NCBI RefSeq assembly: GCF_035658495.1
Contig: NZ_CP141944.1
Location: 3,561,402-3,625,401 of the forward strand
Source: Novosphingobium sp. RL4
GTDB taxonomy: Bacteria > Pseudomonadota > Alphaproteobacteria > Sphingomonadales > Sphingomonadaceae
DNA length: 64,000 nucleotides
Direction of reading: 5' to 3'
Part shown: piece by piece, positions 1 to 8,453 of the stretch
Layout of the letters: every line of letters begins with the position of its first letter
Numbering within the stretch: the stretch's first letter is position 1
The notes under the pieces: generated by a model
The model's input: the letters and a program-made list of their open reading frames with translations, nothing else
What the model was told of the DNA's origin: nothing
Database searches by the model: none
Program-made: the position numbers and the translations under genes

Positions 1-681
1 GGCAATCTCGACGCCGTGCAGGGTGAAGCCGCGGGCCGCATCGCCGCTGCCGCCAGCGCCGCCGGCGCCGCTGCGTTCGTCCACGTCTCGGCCATCGGCG
101 CCGAAGCCTCGTCGAGCGTCGCCTATGCGCGGACCAAGGCAGAAGGCGAACGGGCCGTGCTTGCCGCCTTCCCGACCGCCACGATCCTGCGCCCCTCGGT
201 CATGTTCGGCCCGGACGACAACTTCGTCATGATGTTCGGCAATCTCGTTTCGCGCCTGCCGGTGCTGCCGGTCTTCGCACCGCAGGCGAAGCTCCAGCCG
301 GTCTTCGTGGACGACGTGGCCGAGGCGATCGCCGAAACCCTCTCCGCCCCGGAAACACATGGCGGCAAGACCTTCGAGCTCGCCGGCCCGGAAGTGGTCT
401 CGATGCTCGACCTCAACCAGCGCATCGCCAGGGCTGCCGAGCGTGATCGCACCTTCATCGAACTGCCCGACGGCATTTCCGGACTGATTGCCGCCCTGCC
501 CGGCACCCCGATCAGCACCGACCAGCTCAAGCTGCTCCAGGCCGGCAATACCGCAAGCGGCACGTTGCCCGGCCTTGCCCAGCTCGGCATCACGCCGCGC
601 CCGCTGGAGCTGTTCCTCGACCGCTGGATGGTGCCGTTCCGCAACCACGGCCGCTTCGGCACCAAGACCGCCGCAGCCTGA
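1..681 (+). CDS. NAD(P)-binding SDR, NDUFA9-like (5' end outside window)
   Basis: C-terminal part of an extended/atypical short-chain dehydrogenase of the complex I NDUFA9 type. The frame is open from base 1, so the N-terminal Rossmann glycine motif lies before the window. Visible are a beta-strand ending FVHVSAIGA, the YxxxK-like motif YARTK (about residues 42-46 of the fragment) and the following LRPSVMFGPDDNF segment, which is typical of this family, where the protein binds NAD(P)H without a proven enzymatic reaction. In many alphaproteobacteria a homologue is annotated as an NADH-ubiquinone oxidoreductase-associated protein; whether this one joins complex I is not known. The stop is TGA at 679-681. 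The next gene is convergent. Confidence 0.85.
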   Translation, partial: GNLDAVQGEAAGRIAAAASAAGAAAFVHVSAIGAEASSSVAYARTKAEGERAVLAAFPTATILRPSVMFGPDDNFVMMFGNLVSRLPVLPVFAPQAKLQPVFVDDVAEAIAETLSAPETHGGKTFELAGPEVVSMLDLNQRIARAAERDRTFIELPDGISGLIAALPGTPISTDQLKLLQAGNTASGTLPGLAQLGITPRPLELFLDRWMVPFRNHGRFGTKTAAA

Positions 682-728
682 TCGACCGGCGCAGGGAGCT
701 TCTCGCTTCCTGCGCCGCCTCTATCCGT

Positions 729-1400
729 TCAGGCGTCCACTTCGGCGTAGTGGCTGGGCGGCTGGATCACTTCCATGCGCTCGCTGAGCAGCGGCCGGAA
801 CGAAGGCCGCGACTTCATCACCAGATACCAGCCCCGCGCCTGCTCGTGGCTCGACCAGTCGAGACCGCCGAGGTAATCGGCCACCGAGATCTGCGCCGCC
901 GCGGCAAGATCCGCCAGTGTCATCGTCGCGCCCGCCAGCCAGGGACGGTTGTCGATCAGGTAATCGATATAGTCGAGATAGTCGTGAGCGAGCTTCATCG
1001 ATTCGCGCAGCACCTTGGCATCGGGTGACTGGCGCAGGACGAGGCGCTTCTTCATCCGCTCATGCAGGAGCGGACCGGATACGTCGTGATAGAAATTCTC
1101 GTCGAACATGGCGATCAAGCGGCGGATTTCCGCGCGCTGCACGGCAGTGCCGCTGATCTGCGGGTTGCGATCGACGGTTTCCTCGAAATATTCGCAGATG
1201 GCGCGGCTATCGACGATGACGGTGCCGCGTTCGGTTTCCTTGACCACGGGGGTGCGCCCTGCCGGGTTCATCTCGAACAGCCGGTCCTCACCCTCCCACG
1301 GGCGCGCGGTCTGGAGTTCGTAGGCGATGCCCTTTTCGGCCATGAGAAGCCGAACCTTGCGGCTGAAGGGGCAGAGCGGAAACTGGAAGATGTGCCACAT
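729..1400 (-). CDS. Glutathione S-transferase family protein
   Basis: A 223-residue soluble GST. The N-terminal thioredoxin-like domain opens with MWHIFQFPLCPFSRKVR; the CPFSRKV segment is the usual catalytic or GSH-contacting element near the N terminus. NPAGRTPVV (cis-proline loop) and DSRAICEY (gamma-glutamyl binding) follow, and then an all-helical C-terminal domain containing NRPWLAGATMTLADLAAAAQ, the N-capping/hydrophobic-staple motif of GSTs. The frame stays open far upstream, but GST homology begins exactly at the ATG at 1400. No clear Shine-Dalgarno precedes it. Likely role: glutathione-dependent detoxification; substrate unknown. It converges on the SDR gene. Confidence 0.9.
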   Translation of the reverse strand: MWHIFQFPLCPFSRKVRLLMAEKGIAYELQTARPWEGEDRLFEMNPAGRTPVVKETERGTVIVDSRAICEYFEETVDRNPQISGTAVQRAEIRRLIAMFDENFYHDVSGPLLHERMKKRLVLRQSPDAKVLRESMKLAHDYLDYIDYLIDNRPWLAGATMTLADLAAAAQISVADYLGGLDWSSHEQARGWYLVMKSRPSFRPLLSERMEVIQPPSHYAEVDA

Positions 1401-1598
1401 GGCAATTTCGAATGCCAAACCTGCCTTCCAGCGTCCACCCGGAGCCAAATGGCCATGCCGCCACGGGGGGCGAAACGCGTGGATAAGTCCCGTTTTCGCC
1501 GCATCGCCGGCAATCATCGTCGCAGCGGACCGCCTGCGATTGACCGGCCTGCGGCAGCCCGCCAAACCCCGTGCATTCACCACCCACGGAGCCCAAGC

Positions 1599-1985
1599 AT
1601 GTTCAGCCACATCTGCGTCGGCAGCAACGACCTCGTCGCCGCGAAGACCTTCTACGACGCGATCTTCGCCGCGATGGGCGCCACCCCGCTGATGGCCGAC
1701 CCTGCGGCAGGCCGCCTCGCCTATACCCACAACGGCTCGAACTTCATGATCGTCACCCCGATCGACGGCAACGAGGCCACTTTCGCCAATGGCGGCACGG
1801 TTGGCTTCTCGATGGACAGCACCGCCGCGGTGGATGCCTGGCATGCAGCCGGGTGCGCGGCCGGCGGACAGAGCTGCGAGGATGCGCCGGGCCTGCGCGA
1901 ATTCCCGTTCGGCAAGCTTTATCTCGCCTATCTGCGCGATCCGCAGAACAACAAGCTCTGCGCGATGCATCACGTCCAGGCCTGA
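1599..1985 (+). CDS. VOC family (glyoxalase/bleomycin-resistance fold) protein
   Basis: A 128-residue single-domain vicinal-oxygen-chelate protein. It starts MFSHICVGSNDLVAAKTFYD, the standard beta-alpha opening of the fold, and ends with YLAYLRDPQNNKLCAMHH, where the second half-fold places its metal or substrate ligands. The ATG at 1599 is chosen because the domain starts there; the frame is open far upstream without VOC character. The next gene (2079) is a clear paralogue (NDL..A..FYD.IFAA.G, ANGGT, AWHAAG, YLRDP), so this is a tandem duplication. Substrate unknown; in many bacteria such pairs are annotated only as glyoxalase-like. Confidence 0.88.
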   Translation: MFSHICVGSNDLVAAKTFYDAIFAAMGATPLMADPAAGRLAYTHNGSNFMIVTPIDGNEATFANGGTVGFSMDSTAAVDAWHAAGCAAGGQSCEDAPGLREFPFGKLYLAYLRDPQNNKLCAMHHVQA

Positions 1986-2078
1986 TCCCACCGCGCCTCA
2001 CCGTGCTGCCGGTGGCAGCATGGCGAGGCGCCCTCAGAACATCTTCGACCCTGACGACAAAAAACTGGAGAGAGAACG

Positions 2079-2468
2079 ATGATCCTGAAAAGCCTGCGCC
2101 TCGGCACCAACGACCTTGAGAAGGCCCGCGCCTTCTATGACGCCACTTTCGCCGCGCTCGGCGTGGAACCCTGCGCGATCTCGAACGAATATCCGATGGT
2201 GATGTGGGATCTCGACGGCCTGAAGTTCCTGCTCGGCCCGGCGCGTGACGGCGAGCCCGCCACCCATGCCAACGGCGGAACGATCATCTTCGGCGCGAAC
2301 GACGAGGCCACCGTGCGCGCCTGGCATGCCGCCGGTCTCGCCAACGGCGGCACTTGCGAGGGCCAGCCCGAGGCCAAGCCGCAGGCGCGCGGCGCCTTCG
2401 GTGCCTATATGCGCGACCCGGACGGCCACAAGCTGGGCATCTACAGCGGGCTCACCATGGGCGGCTGA
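2079..2468 (+). CDS. VOC family protein, tandem paralogue
   Basis: A 129-residue VOC-fold protein (MILKSLRLGTNDLEKARAFYD ... MRDPDGHKLGIYSG). A good ribosome site (ggagag) sits just before the ATG. It shares the segments FYDA.FAA.G, HANGGT and AWHAAGLANGG with the preceding gene, showing a local duplication, but the two have diverged at the substrate end (SNEYPMVMWDL against GRLAYTHNGSN). Each copy is one VOC module, which normally dimerises to form the active site. The function is not predictable from sequence. It converges on metW with a 10-base gap. Confidence 0.9.
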   Translation: MILKSLRLGTNDLEKARAFYDATFAALGVEPCAISNEYPMVMWDLDGLKFLLGPARDGEPATHANGGTIIFGANDEATVRAWHAAGLANGGTCEGQPEAKPQARGAFGAYMRDPDGHKLGIYSGLTMGG

Positions 2469-2478
2469 AACGCCGCGC

Positions 2479-3072
2479 CTATCCGCGCGACAGCAGGAAC
2501 ACCGCATGTTCGGCGCGGAAATTCGCGGCGGCGGCGCTGCACTGCTGGTCGCCGGAGAGGAACCAGGCGCCTTCCACCTTGATGCCGCGTTCGCGCAGCA
2601 GTTCGCGGAAATCGTCCACGGTAAGGTGGTGGATGTTGGGCGTCTCGTACCAGGCGACCGGCAGCAGGCGCGTAACCGGCATCCGCCCGCCCCACAGCAG
2701 CGACAGCCGCACGCGCCAGTGCGCGAAGTTGGGGAAACTCACGAAGGCGCGGCGGCCGATGCGGAGAAGCTGCTCCAGCACCATGTCCGGGCGCATCGTC
2801 GTCTGCAGGGTCTGCGACAGGATCGCGTAGTCCACCGACTGGTCCGGGTAGAAGGCCAGGTCCTTGTCGGCATCGCCCTGGATCACCGACAGGCCCTTGG
2901 CGACGCAAAGGCCGACATTGGCGGAATCGAGCTCCATGCCGCGCGCGTCGCACCGCTTGTCTTCGCGAAGGGCCTGCATCAGCGTGCCGTCGCCGCAGCC
3001 CACGTCGAGCACCCGCGCGGCGGGATCGACATTGGCGGCGATCACCGCGAGATCGGGACGCAGGCCGTTCAT
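2479..3072 (-). CDS. metW: Methionine biosynthesis protein MetW
   Basis: A 197-residue class I SAM-methyltransferase-fold protein, with VLDVGCGDGTLMQAL near residues 21-35 as the SAM motif I. The family-specific MetW features are present: LSQTLQTTMRPDMVLEQLLR and FPNFAHWRVRLSLLWGGRMP, then the WYETPNIHHLTVDDF block. MetW partners MetX in homoserine acylation in many proteobacteria; its own chemistry is not established. It is the last gene of a leftward operon metX-GNAT-metW, and its ATG overlaps the stop of the GNAT gene by 4 bases (ATGA), implying translational coupling. Confidence 0.93.
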   Translation of the reverse strand: MNGLRPDLAVIAANVDPAARVLDVGCGDGTLMQALREDKRCDARGMELDSANVGLCVAKGLSVIQGDADKDLAFYPDQSVDYAILSQTLQTTMRPDMVLEQLLRIGRRAFVSFPNFAHWRVRLSLLWGGRMPVTRLLPVAWYETPNIHHLTVDDFRELLRERGIKVEGAWFLSGDQQCSAAAANFRAEHAVFLLSRG

Positions 3073-3515
3073 TCGCCTGCCTCCATTATCGCCGCAAAGG
3101 CGGGGGAAAGCCGCTCCATCAGCCGGTCCGGGCGCGCCAGCGGCTTGAAGCCGAGCGCCGCATAGACCCCGTGGGCATCGGCCGTGGTAAGGCCGAAACG
3201 GCGAATGCCTGCATAGTCGGGATGCTCCACGAACCAGCCGGCAAGGCGCCGGCCGATCCCCTGCCCGCGCACGCTTTCATCCACCCACACGTCCGCCAGC
3301 CAGGCGAAACTGGCGCGGTCGGAAATGACGCGGGCGAAGCCGATCTGGGCCCCGTCCTCGCGATAGGCGCCAAGGCAGTGCGAGCCCGCGATCTGCTTCT
3401 CGACTTGCGCGCGCTCGATGCCGGGGCACCAGTAGCTGGTGGCCAGCCAGCCGTGGATGCGGGCCACATCCAGCCGGGCGGGATCGTCTGACAGTTCGAT
3501 ATGCGATGCCGTCAC
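3069..3515 (-). CDS. GNAT N-acetyltransferase between metX and metW
   Basis: A 148-residue protein with the GNAT acetyl-CoA signature [13 protein letters not shown] (R/Q-x-x-G-x-G/A) near residues 83-95, preceded by the strand [10 protein letters not shown] and followed by [16 protein letters not shown], as in single-domain GNAT enzymes. It overlaps metX (3512-3515) and metW (3069-3072) by 4 bases each, so it is cotranscribed and probably translated together with them. In most genomes metX and metW are adjacent; here the acetyltransferase lies exactly between them. The substrate is unknown; an amino acid, an amine or a protein N terminus are all possible. Confidence 0.88.
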   Translation of the reverse strand: MTASHIELSDDPARLDVARIHGWLATSYWCPGIERAQVEKQIAGSHCLGAYREDGAQIGFARVISDRASFAWLADVWVDESVRGQGIGRRLAGWFVEHPDYAGIRRFGLTTADAHGVYAALGFKPLARPDRLMERLSPAFAAIMEAGE

Positions 3516-4627
3516 CGGCCTTCTCCCAGGAATCCCTCGACCACGCGATCGAGCGCGGGAACGTCGAGCAGGAAGCTGTCATGACCGTAAGGCGCGGACA
3601 GTTCGACGAAGCTCACCGGCAGGCCCGCCGCATTCAGCGCGTGGACGACGCCGCGCGAATCCGCGGTGGGGTAGAGCCAGTCGGTGTCGAAGCTGACGAG
3701 GCAGTAGCGCGCCTTGGACTGCGCGAAGGCATTGGCCAGCAAGCCGCCATGCTCCTCGGCCAGGTCGAAATAGTCCATGGCGCGGGTGATGTAGAGGTAG
3801 GAGTTCGCATCGAAGCGGTCCGTGAAGGCCAGGCCCTGATAGCGCAGGTAGGACTCGATCTGGAAATCGGCGTCGAACCCGAAGGTCTTCTCCTCGCGGT
3901 TCTGGAGGCGGCGGCCGAACTTCTCGGTCAGGCCCGCTTCCGAGAGATAGGTGATGTGCGCGGCCATGCGCGCCACCGAGAGGCCCTTTTCCGGGCCCTT
4001 GCCGTGATCGTAATAGTCGCCCTCGCGCCACTCCGGGTCCGCCATGATCGACTGGCGGCCCACTTCGTGGAAAGCGATGTTCTGCGCCGAATGGCGCGCG
4101 GTGGAGGCGATCACCAGCGCTGCGCGGATCCGGTCGGGGAAGTTCGAGGCGAGGCTGAGCGCCTGCATTCCGCCCATCGACCCGCCGACGACGGCATAGA
4201 GGCAATCGATCTCCAGCGCATCGAGCAGGGCGACGTGGCCGCGCACCATGTCGCGGATGGTGATGACCGGGAAGCGCATACCCCACGGCTTGCCGTCCGG
4301 CGCGAGGCTGGCCGGGCCGGTGGAGCCCATGCAGGAGCCGATCACATTGGCGCAGATCACGAAGAACCGGTCCGTGTCGATCGGCTTGCCCGGTCCGACC
4401 ATGCGCACCCACCATCCGGGCTTGCCGGTCTTGGGATGATCCGAGACCACGTGATGGTCGCCGGTCAGCGCATGGGTGATGAGAATCGCGTTGTCGCGCG
4501 CGGCATTGAGCGTGCCGTGCGTCTCATAGGCGATGCGGACGCCCGGCAGGCTCTGTCCGCCGTCGAGCGGGAGCGGCTGGGCCAGTTCGAGAACCCGACT
4601 GGAGTCGATGATGGGCGTGGTGGACAT
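3512..4627 (-). CDS. metX: Homoserine O-acyltransferase
   Basis: Transfers an acyl group to homoserine, the first committed step of methionine synthesis. A 371-residue alpha/beta-hydrolase with nucleophile elbow VGGSMGG (Ser ~150), Asp in FDTDWLYP (~316) and His in YGHDSF (~349), a complete catalytic triad. [21 protein letters not shown] and the GWW segment are family hallmarks. Whether acetyl- or succinyl-CoA is used cannot be read by eye; MetW-linked proteobacterial MetX proteins are often succinyltransferases. The ATG at 4627 (MSTTPIID) is preferred over an in-frame TTG at 4642. It overlaps the GNAT gene by 4 bases and is divergent from hisC. Confidence 0.95.
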   Translation of the reverse strand: MSTTPIIDSSRVLELAQPLPLDGGQSLPGVRIAYETHGTLNAARDNAILITHALTGDHHVVSDHPKTGKPGWWVRMVGPGKPIDTDRFFVICANVIGSCMGSTGPASLAPDGKPWGMRFPVITIRDMVRGHVALLDALEIDCLYAVVGGSMGGMQALSLASNFPDRIRAALVIASTARHSAQNIAFHEVGRQSIMADPEWREGDYYDHGKGPEKGLSVARMAAHITYLSEAGLTEKFGRRLQNREEKTFGFDADFQIESYLRYQGLAFTDRFDANSYLYITRAMDYFDLAEEHGGLLANAFAQSKARYCLVSFDTDWLYPTADSRGVVHALNAAGLPVSFVELSAPYGHDSFLLDVPALDRVVEGFLGEGR

Positions 4628-4639
4628 GATGAACTGTGC

Positions 4640-4668
4640 CAAGTGGGGGACCGCCCGCGCCCTGTCAA
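4640..4668 (-). promoter_or_regulatory. Possible metX operon promoter
   Basis: On the minus strand a perfect TTGACA (plus 4663-4668) is followed after 17 bases by CACTTG (4640-4645), a poor -10. If used, transcription would begin within about 10 bases of the metX ATG, giving an almost leaderless message, which would fit the absence of a Shine-Dalgarno before metX. I could not recognise a SAM riboswitch in the 211-base metX-hisC gap. Weak, sequence-only call. Confidence 0.25.
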
Positions 4669-4838
4669 TTACTCGCTCGGTTGCCGGCGCCGGTTTGAAA
4701 AGTGCGCGGCTGGGTATTTTCGTTACACCGCGCGAATCCCGCTCGGGCTGAGCCGGCCGCCGCCCCTGCGGCGCGGCACCGATCGCCCAAATCGCCCCCT
4801 GTCCTTCACGCCGCCGCTAAGCTAATAGGCCGCGCATC

Positions 4839-5957
4839 ATGACTGACAGCCAGACCATCAGCACCCGCCAAGCCCCGCAGCCCAAGCCGTGGATCGACGC
4901 GATCCATGCCTATGTGCCCGGCAAGTCCAAGGGCAAGGACGGCAAGCCGCTGATCAAGCTGTCGGCCAACGAGAACCCGCTCGGCACCAGCCGCCATGCG
5001 CTGGAAGCGCGCGCGCAGGCGCCGGCGCTCTATCCCGATCCCGACAGTACCGCCCTGCGCGAGGCGATTGCCGCCAGGCACGGCCTCGATGCGGCACGCG
5101 TCGTCATGGGCACCGGCTCGGACGAACTGCTCAACCTTGCCGCGCAGGGCTATGCGGGCCTTGGCGACGAAGTGATCTACGTGCGCTACGGCTTCTCGGT
5201 CTACGACATCGCCGCGCGGCGCTGCGGCGCAACCCCGGTCATCGCGCCCGACGCCGACTACGGCACCGACGTCGACGCCCTGCTCGCGCTGGTGACGGAC
5301 CGGACCCGCGTGGTCTTCGTCGCCAACCCCAACAACCCGACCGGCTCCTACCTGCCAAAGGGCGAGATCGCGCGGCTTCACGCCGGGCTTCCCGCCGACG
5401 TGCTGCTGGTGCTCGACCAGGCTTACGGCGAATATGTCGCGCCCGAGGACGACGATGGATCGCTGGCATTGGCCCGGGCGCATGACAATGTGCTGGTGAC
5501 GCGCACTTTCTCGAAGATCTTCGGCCTTGCCGGGGAACGGATCGGCTGGGCCACCGGCGCGCCGGGGATCGTCGCCACGCTCAACCGTATTCGCGGACCG
5601 TTCAACGTCTCCGCCACCGGCCAGGCCATGGCGCTGGCCGCGCTGGGCGATGCCGATTTCGTGGAGGCCAGCCGCGTCCACAACCGCGACGAACGCGCGC
5701 GCTTCGTGGGCAAGCTCGAAGCGCTGGGCAACCACGGTCTGCGTGCCCTGCCCACCCAGGCGAACTTCGTGCTGGTCCTGTTCGAAGGCGCGCTGACCGC
5801 CGAAGCCGCTTTCGACGGCCTCGCCGACCGGGGCTACATCGTGCGCTGGCTGCCGGGACAGGGCCTGCCGCAGGCCCTGCGCTTCACCATCGGCAAGCCC
5901 GAGGACATGGACGCGATCGCCGTCGCGCTGCGCGAAATGGCGGAAGCCGCGCAATGA
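4839..5957 (+). CDS. hisC: Histidinol-phosphate aminotransferase
   Basis: A 372-residue fold-type I PLP aminotransferase. SANENPLG opens the small domain; VANPNNPTG (~161-169), LDQAYGEY (~192-199) and [14 protein letters not shown], with the PLP lysine at ~226, are the canonical HisC motifs; the C terminus has the arginine strand ALRFTIG. It catalyses imidazole-acetol phosphate to histidinol phosphate. It is coupled by a 4-base overlap to a prephenate dehydrogenase-type gene, an arrangement known from Zymomonas (hisH-tyrC), which suggests that the enzyme also transaminates aromatic precursors. No other his genes are nearby. No strong ribosome site; GCTAAT (4821-4826) may be its -10. Confidence 0.95.
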   Translation: MTDSQTISTRQAPQPKPWIDAIHAYVPGKSKGKDGKPLIKLSANENPLGTSRHALEARAQAPALYPDPDSTALREAIAARHGLDAARVVMGTGSDELLNLAAQGYAGLGDEVIYVRYGFSVYDIAARRCGATPVIAPDADYGTDVDALLALVTDRTRVVFVANPNNPTGSYLPKGEIARLHAGLPADVLLVLDQAYGEYVAPEDDDGSLALARAHDNVLVTRTFSKIFGLAGERIGWATGAPGIVATLNRIRGPFNVSATGQAMALAALGDADFVEASRVHNRDERARFVGKLEALGNHGLRALPTQANFVLVLFEGALTAEAAFDGLADRGYIVRWLPGQGLPQALRFTIGKPEDMDAIAVALREMAEAAQ

Positions 5958-6880
5958 GCATAAACAGCGTCGCGATCATCGGCCTCGGCCTTCAGGGCGG
6001 ATCGATCGGCCTTGCCGTGCAGGAATACCTGCCCGGCGTGGCCACCACCGGCTACGACCTCAGCCCCGCCCACCGCGCCCGCGCGGCCGAGCGCGGCCTC
6101 GTCGGCACGGTCTGCGAGACGCCGGCCGAAGCCGTCGCGAATGCCGACCTCGTGATCTTCTGCGTGCCCCCCGGCGTGATGGGCATGGCGGCCGAGCAAG
6201 TGCGCGAGGCGCTGCCCGCGCATTGCCTCGTCAGCGATGTCGGCTCCAGCAAGGAAGCGATCTCCAGGGCGCTGGGCGATGCCCTGCCCGATCACCTGGT
6301 GATCCCCGCGCACCCGGTTGCCGGCACCGAGAATTCCGGCCCCGACGCGGGCTTTGCGCACCTGTTCCGCAATCGCTGGTGCATCGTCACCCCGCCCGCA
6401 CGGACGGACATGGTGAAGCTCAGCGAGCTGGTCGGCTTCTGGGAAGGGCTCGGCGCCAATGTCGAGATCATGACCCCCGGCCATCACGACCTCGTGCTCG
6501 CCGTCACCAGCCACCTGCCGCACCTCATCGCCTATACCATCGTCGGCACCGCCTCCGACCTCGAGGACGTGACGCAGGGCGAGGTCATCAAGTATTCGGC
6601 CGGCGGCTTCCGCGACTTCACGCGCATCGCCGCCTCGGACCCCACGATGTGGCGCGACGTGTTCCTGTCGAACAAGGACGCGGTGCTGACCATGCTGCAG
6701 CGCTTCACCGAGGACCTGACCGCGCTGCAGCGCTCGATCCGGGTGGGTGACGGCGATGCCCTGTTCGAGCATTTCGCCCGCACCCGCGCAATCCGCCGCT
6801 CCATCATCGAGGAAGGGCAGGACGATTCCCGCCCCGACTTCGGACGCGGCGATCACGAGAACGGCCAAAAGAATCGCTGA
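5954..6880 (+). CDS. tyrC: Prephenate/arogenate (cyclohexadienyl) dehydrogenase
   Basis: A 308-residue NAD-dependent dehydrogenase of tyrosine biosynthesis. The Rossmann motif [12 protein letters not shown] (~11-22) is followed by a beta-alpha NAD domain. [24 protein letters not shown] and the catalytic-histidine region [15 protein letters not shown] are diagnostic of the TyrA/TyrC dehydrogenase family. No chorismate mutase or ACT domain is present, so it is the short monofunctional form. It overlaps hisC by 4 bases (ATGA). Substrate preference (prephenate or arogenate) cannot be told from sequence; the hisC-tyrC pairing favours a cyclohexadienyl dehydrogenase. The symbol follows the Zymomonas name. 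Confidence 0.93.
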   Translation: MSINSVAIIGLGLQGGSIGLAVQEYLPGVATTGYDLSPAHRARAAERGLVGTVCETPAEAVANADLVIFCVPPGVMGMAAEQVREALPAHCLVSDVGSSKEAISRALGDALPDHLVIPAHPVAGTENSGPDAGFAHLFRNRWCIVTPPARTDMVKLSELVGFWEGLGANVEIMTPGHHDLVLAVTSHLPHLIAYTIVGTASDLEDVTQGEVIKYSAGGFRDFTRIAASDPTMWRDVFLSNKDAVLTMLQRFTEDLTALQRSIRVGDGDALFEHFARTRAIRRSIIEEGQDDSRPDFGRGDHENGQKNR

Positions 6881-6955
6881 TCCCGCGGGAGCCGGCACGC
6901 TTCTCGGGCTTTGAGCGGGTAAGACCTCCCGAAGCTCTTCCCAAGGACACTGCCC

Positions 6956-6979
6956 ATGGACAAGCCGCGCGTCCCATGA
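6956..6979 (+). CDS. Possible 7-codon leader ORF (MDKPRVP)
   Basis: ATG at 6956 is preceded at a proper distance by aaggac (6943-6948) and runs seven codons to a TGA that overlaps the ATG of the transglutaminase gene (ATGA, 6976-6979). The downstream gene itself has no Shine-Dalgarno at a usual distance, so ribosomes loading at the mini-ORF could restart on it. It could also be a chance ATG within an untranslated leader. Confidence 0.35.
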   Translation: MDKPRVP

Positions 6980-7755
6980 AACTCTCGATTCTGGCCCAAC
7001 TTGATTACGCGCTGCCCGCGCCCACCGACGTGCTGCTCCAGCTCGAGGCGGCGATCCTTCCCGAGCAGCTGGTCCACAGCGCCCATATTTCGCTGCCTCC
7101 GGTCGAGCATTTCGCCCGCCTGCCCGGGCATGACCAGATCGGCGACCGGATCTGGCTCCATGTCGCCAATGCGCTGACCGTGCGCTACGAGGCCGTCGTG
7201 GAACCGCAGCGGATCGTGACCCCGATCGAGGGGCTGCCCGCCGTGCCGCCGCACATGCTCCCTGCCGAGACGGTCGATTACCTGCTGCCCTCGCGCTTCT
7301 GCCCTTCCGACACCTTCCAGGACTTTGCTCTAACGCAGTTCGGCATGTTCGAAGGCGGAAACAAGGTGGCCGCGATCCGCGACTGGGTGGCCGGCCACCT
7401 GGCTTACGTCCCCGGCTCCAGCAATGCGCAGACGAGCGCGGCCGACAGCTTCAATTCGGGCGAGGGCGTATGCCGTGACTATGCCCACCTCGTCATCAGC
7501 CTGTGCCGCGCCTCGGCCATTCCGGCGCGCTTCGCCAGCGTCTACGGCCTGGGCGTCAAGCCGCAGGACTTTCATGCCGTGGCCGAAGTCTTCCTCGACG
7601 ATACCTGGCATCTGGTGGATGCCACCGGCATGAGCCGCCCCGAGGCGATGGCGAAGATCGGGGTCGGCGTCGATGCGGCGGCGGTTTCGTTCCTCACCAG
7701 CTACGGGCCGGTGGAACTGCGGAGCCAGTCCGTGGAAGTCCGCGAGATCGGCTGA
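6976..7755 (+). CDS. Transglutaminase-like cysteine protease-fold protein
   Basis: A 259-residue protein with an N-terminal beta-rich segment (about 1-105) and a transglutaminase-like domain. The catalytic Cys lies in SGEGVCRDYAHLVISLCRA (~165), the His in DFHAVAEVFLDDTWHLVD (~202) and the Asp in the same strand (VDATG, ~214), in the Cys-His-Asp order of the superfamily. No signal peptide is visible. Many proteobacteria carry such proteins with unknown substrate; cross-linking, peptidase or amidase activity are all possible. Its start is coupled to a possible mini-ORF. Confidence 0.88.
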   Translation: MKLSILAQLDYALPAPTDVLLQLEAAILPEQLVHSAHISLPPVEHFARLPGHDQIGDRIWLHVANALTVRYEAVVEPQRIVTPIEGLPAVPPHMLPAETVDYLLPSRFCPSDTFQDFALTQFGMFEGGNKVAAIRDWVAGHLAYVPGSSNAQTSAADSFNSGEGVCRDYAHLVISLCRASAIPARFASVYGLGVKPQDFHAVAEVFLDDTWHLVDATGMSRPEAMAKIGVGVDAAAVSFLTSYGPVELRSQSVEVREIG

Positions 7756-7757
7756 CC

Positions 7758-8453
7758 TCAGGGGTTCAGCGCATTGATCGCGGTCTGGACCCTGGCCTCG
7801 ATCTCGTCACGCGCCAGGCCGGGCTCGATCCGCTCGCCCACGCGCAGGGTGATGGTGCCCGGCTTCTTCCAGCGGCGATGATAGAGCCTGCCGCTGTCCA
7901 CCGCGACGGGGACCACGGGCAGGCCGAGCAGCTTGTAGAGCCCGGCGAATCCCGCTTGCAGCGGCGCGCGCTGGCCATGGGGAACCCGCGTTCCTTCGGG
8001 GAAGATCGCCAGCGGCCGCCCCTGCGACGCAAAGCCCCGCGCCGAGGCCACCATCGCCCGCAAGGCCCGGGCGCCCTGGTCCCGCTGCACCACGACCGCG
8101 CCGTACTGGCGCGCGGCCCAGCCCCAGCCCGGAATGTCGATCAGTTCGGCCTTGGGAAACGGTGCGGGAAACTGCATCTGCGCCGGCAGGTCGATCGCCT
8201 CGAAGAAGCTCTCGTGCTTCATCGCCACCAGCACGCCTTCCTCCGGCATCTCGCCCTCGATCACCAGCCGGATGCCCAGCAGCCAGCGGCAGCACAGGCG
8301 GTGGAACCTGGCCCAGCCCCGGACCGAGCGGCGCATCGGCTCCTGCCCGAACAGCGAAGCCACCCAGACCATCGTGACGAACACCAGCGTGCCCGGATAG
8401 AACACCAGGTAGAACAGCAGGCTGCGGATGACGTCGATCGCATTCGTGCGCAT
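7758..8453 (-). CDS. plsC: 1-acyl-sn-glycerol-3-phosphate acyltransferase (PlsC family)
   Basis: A 231-residue inner-membrane acyltransferase making phosphatidate or another lysophospholipid product. It has an N-terminal hydrophobic segment (IDVIRSLLFYLVFYPGTLVF and on), the acyltransferase motif I as KHESFFEAIDL (H-x4-E in place of the textbook H-x4-D, a common variant), QRDQGARAL, and FPEGTRVPHG (motif III). Length is normal for the family. Its ATG overlaps the stop of the upstream DUF218 gene by one base. Both lie in a leftward run after ftsEX. It may be one of several PlsC paralogues in the genome, so it need not be the main lysophosphatidate enzyme. Confidence 0.9.
   Translation of the reverse strand: MRTNAIDVIRSLLFYLVFYPGTLVFVTMVWVASLFGQEPMRRSVRGWARFHRLCCRWLLGIRLVIEGEMPEEGVLVAMKHESFFEAIDLPAQMQFPAPFPKAELIDIPGWGWAARQYGAVVVQRDQGARALRAMVASARGFASQGRPLAIFPEGTRVPHGQRAPLQAGFAGLYKLLGLPVVPVAVDSGRLYHRRWKKPGTITLRVGERIEPGLARDEIEARVQTAINALNP

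Noticed and set aside
1478..1486. DnaA-box-like CGTGGATAA
   Set aside because: 8 of 9 match, isolated, in the gap between divergently placed GST and VOC genes; no support for an origin.
4628..4838. SAM riboswitch upstream of metX
   Set aside because: I looked for SAM-II and SAM/SAH-type conserved cores on the minus strand and could not match one. A covariance-model scan would be decisive.
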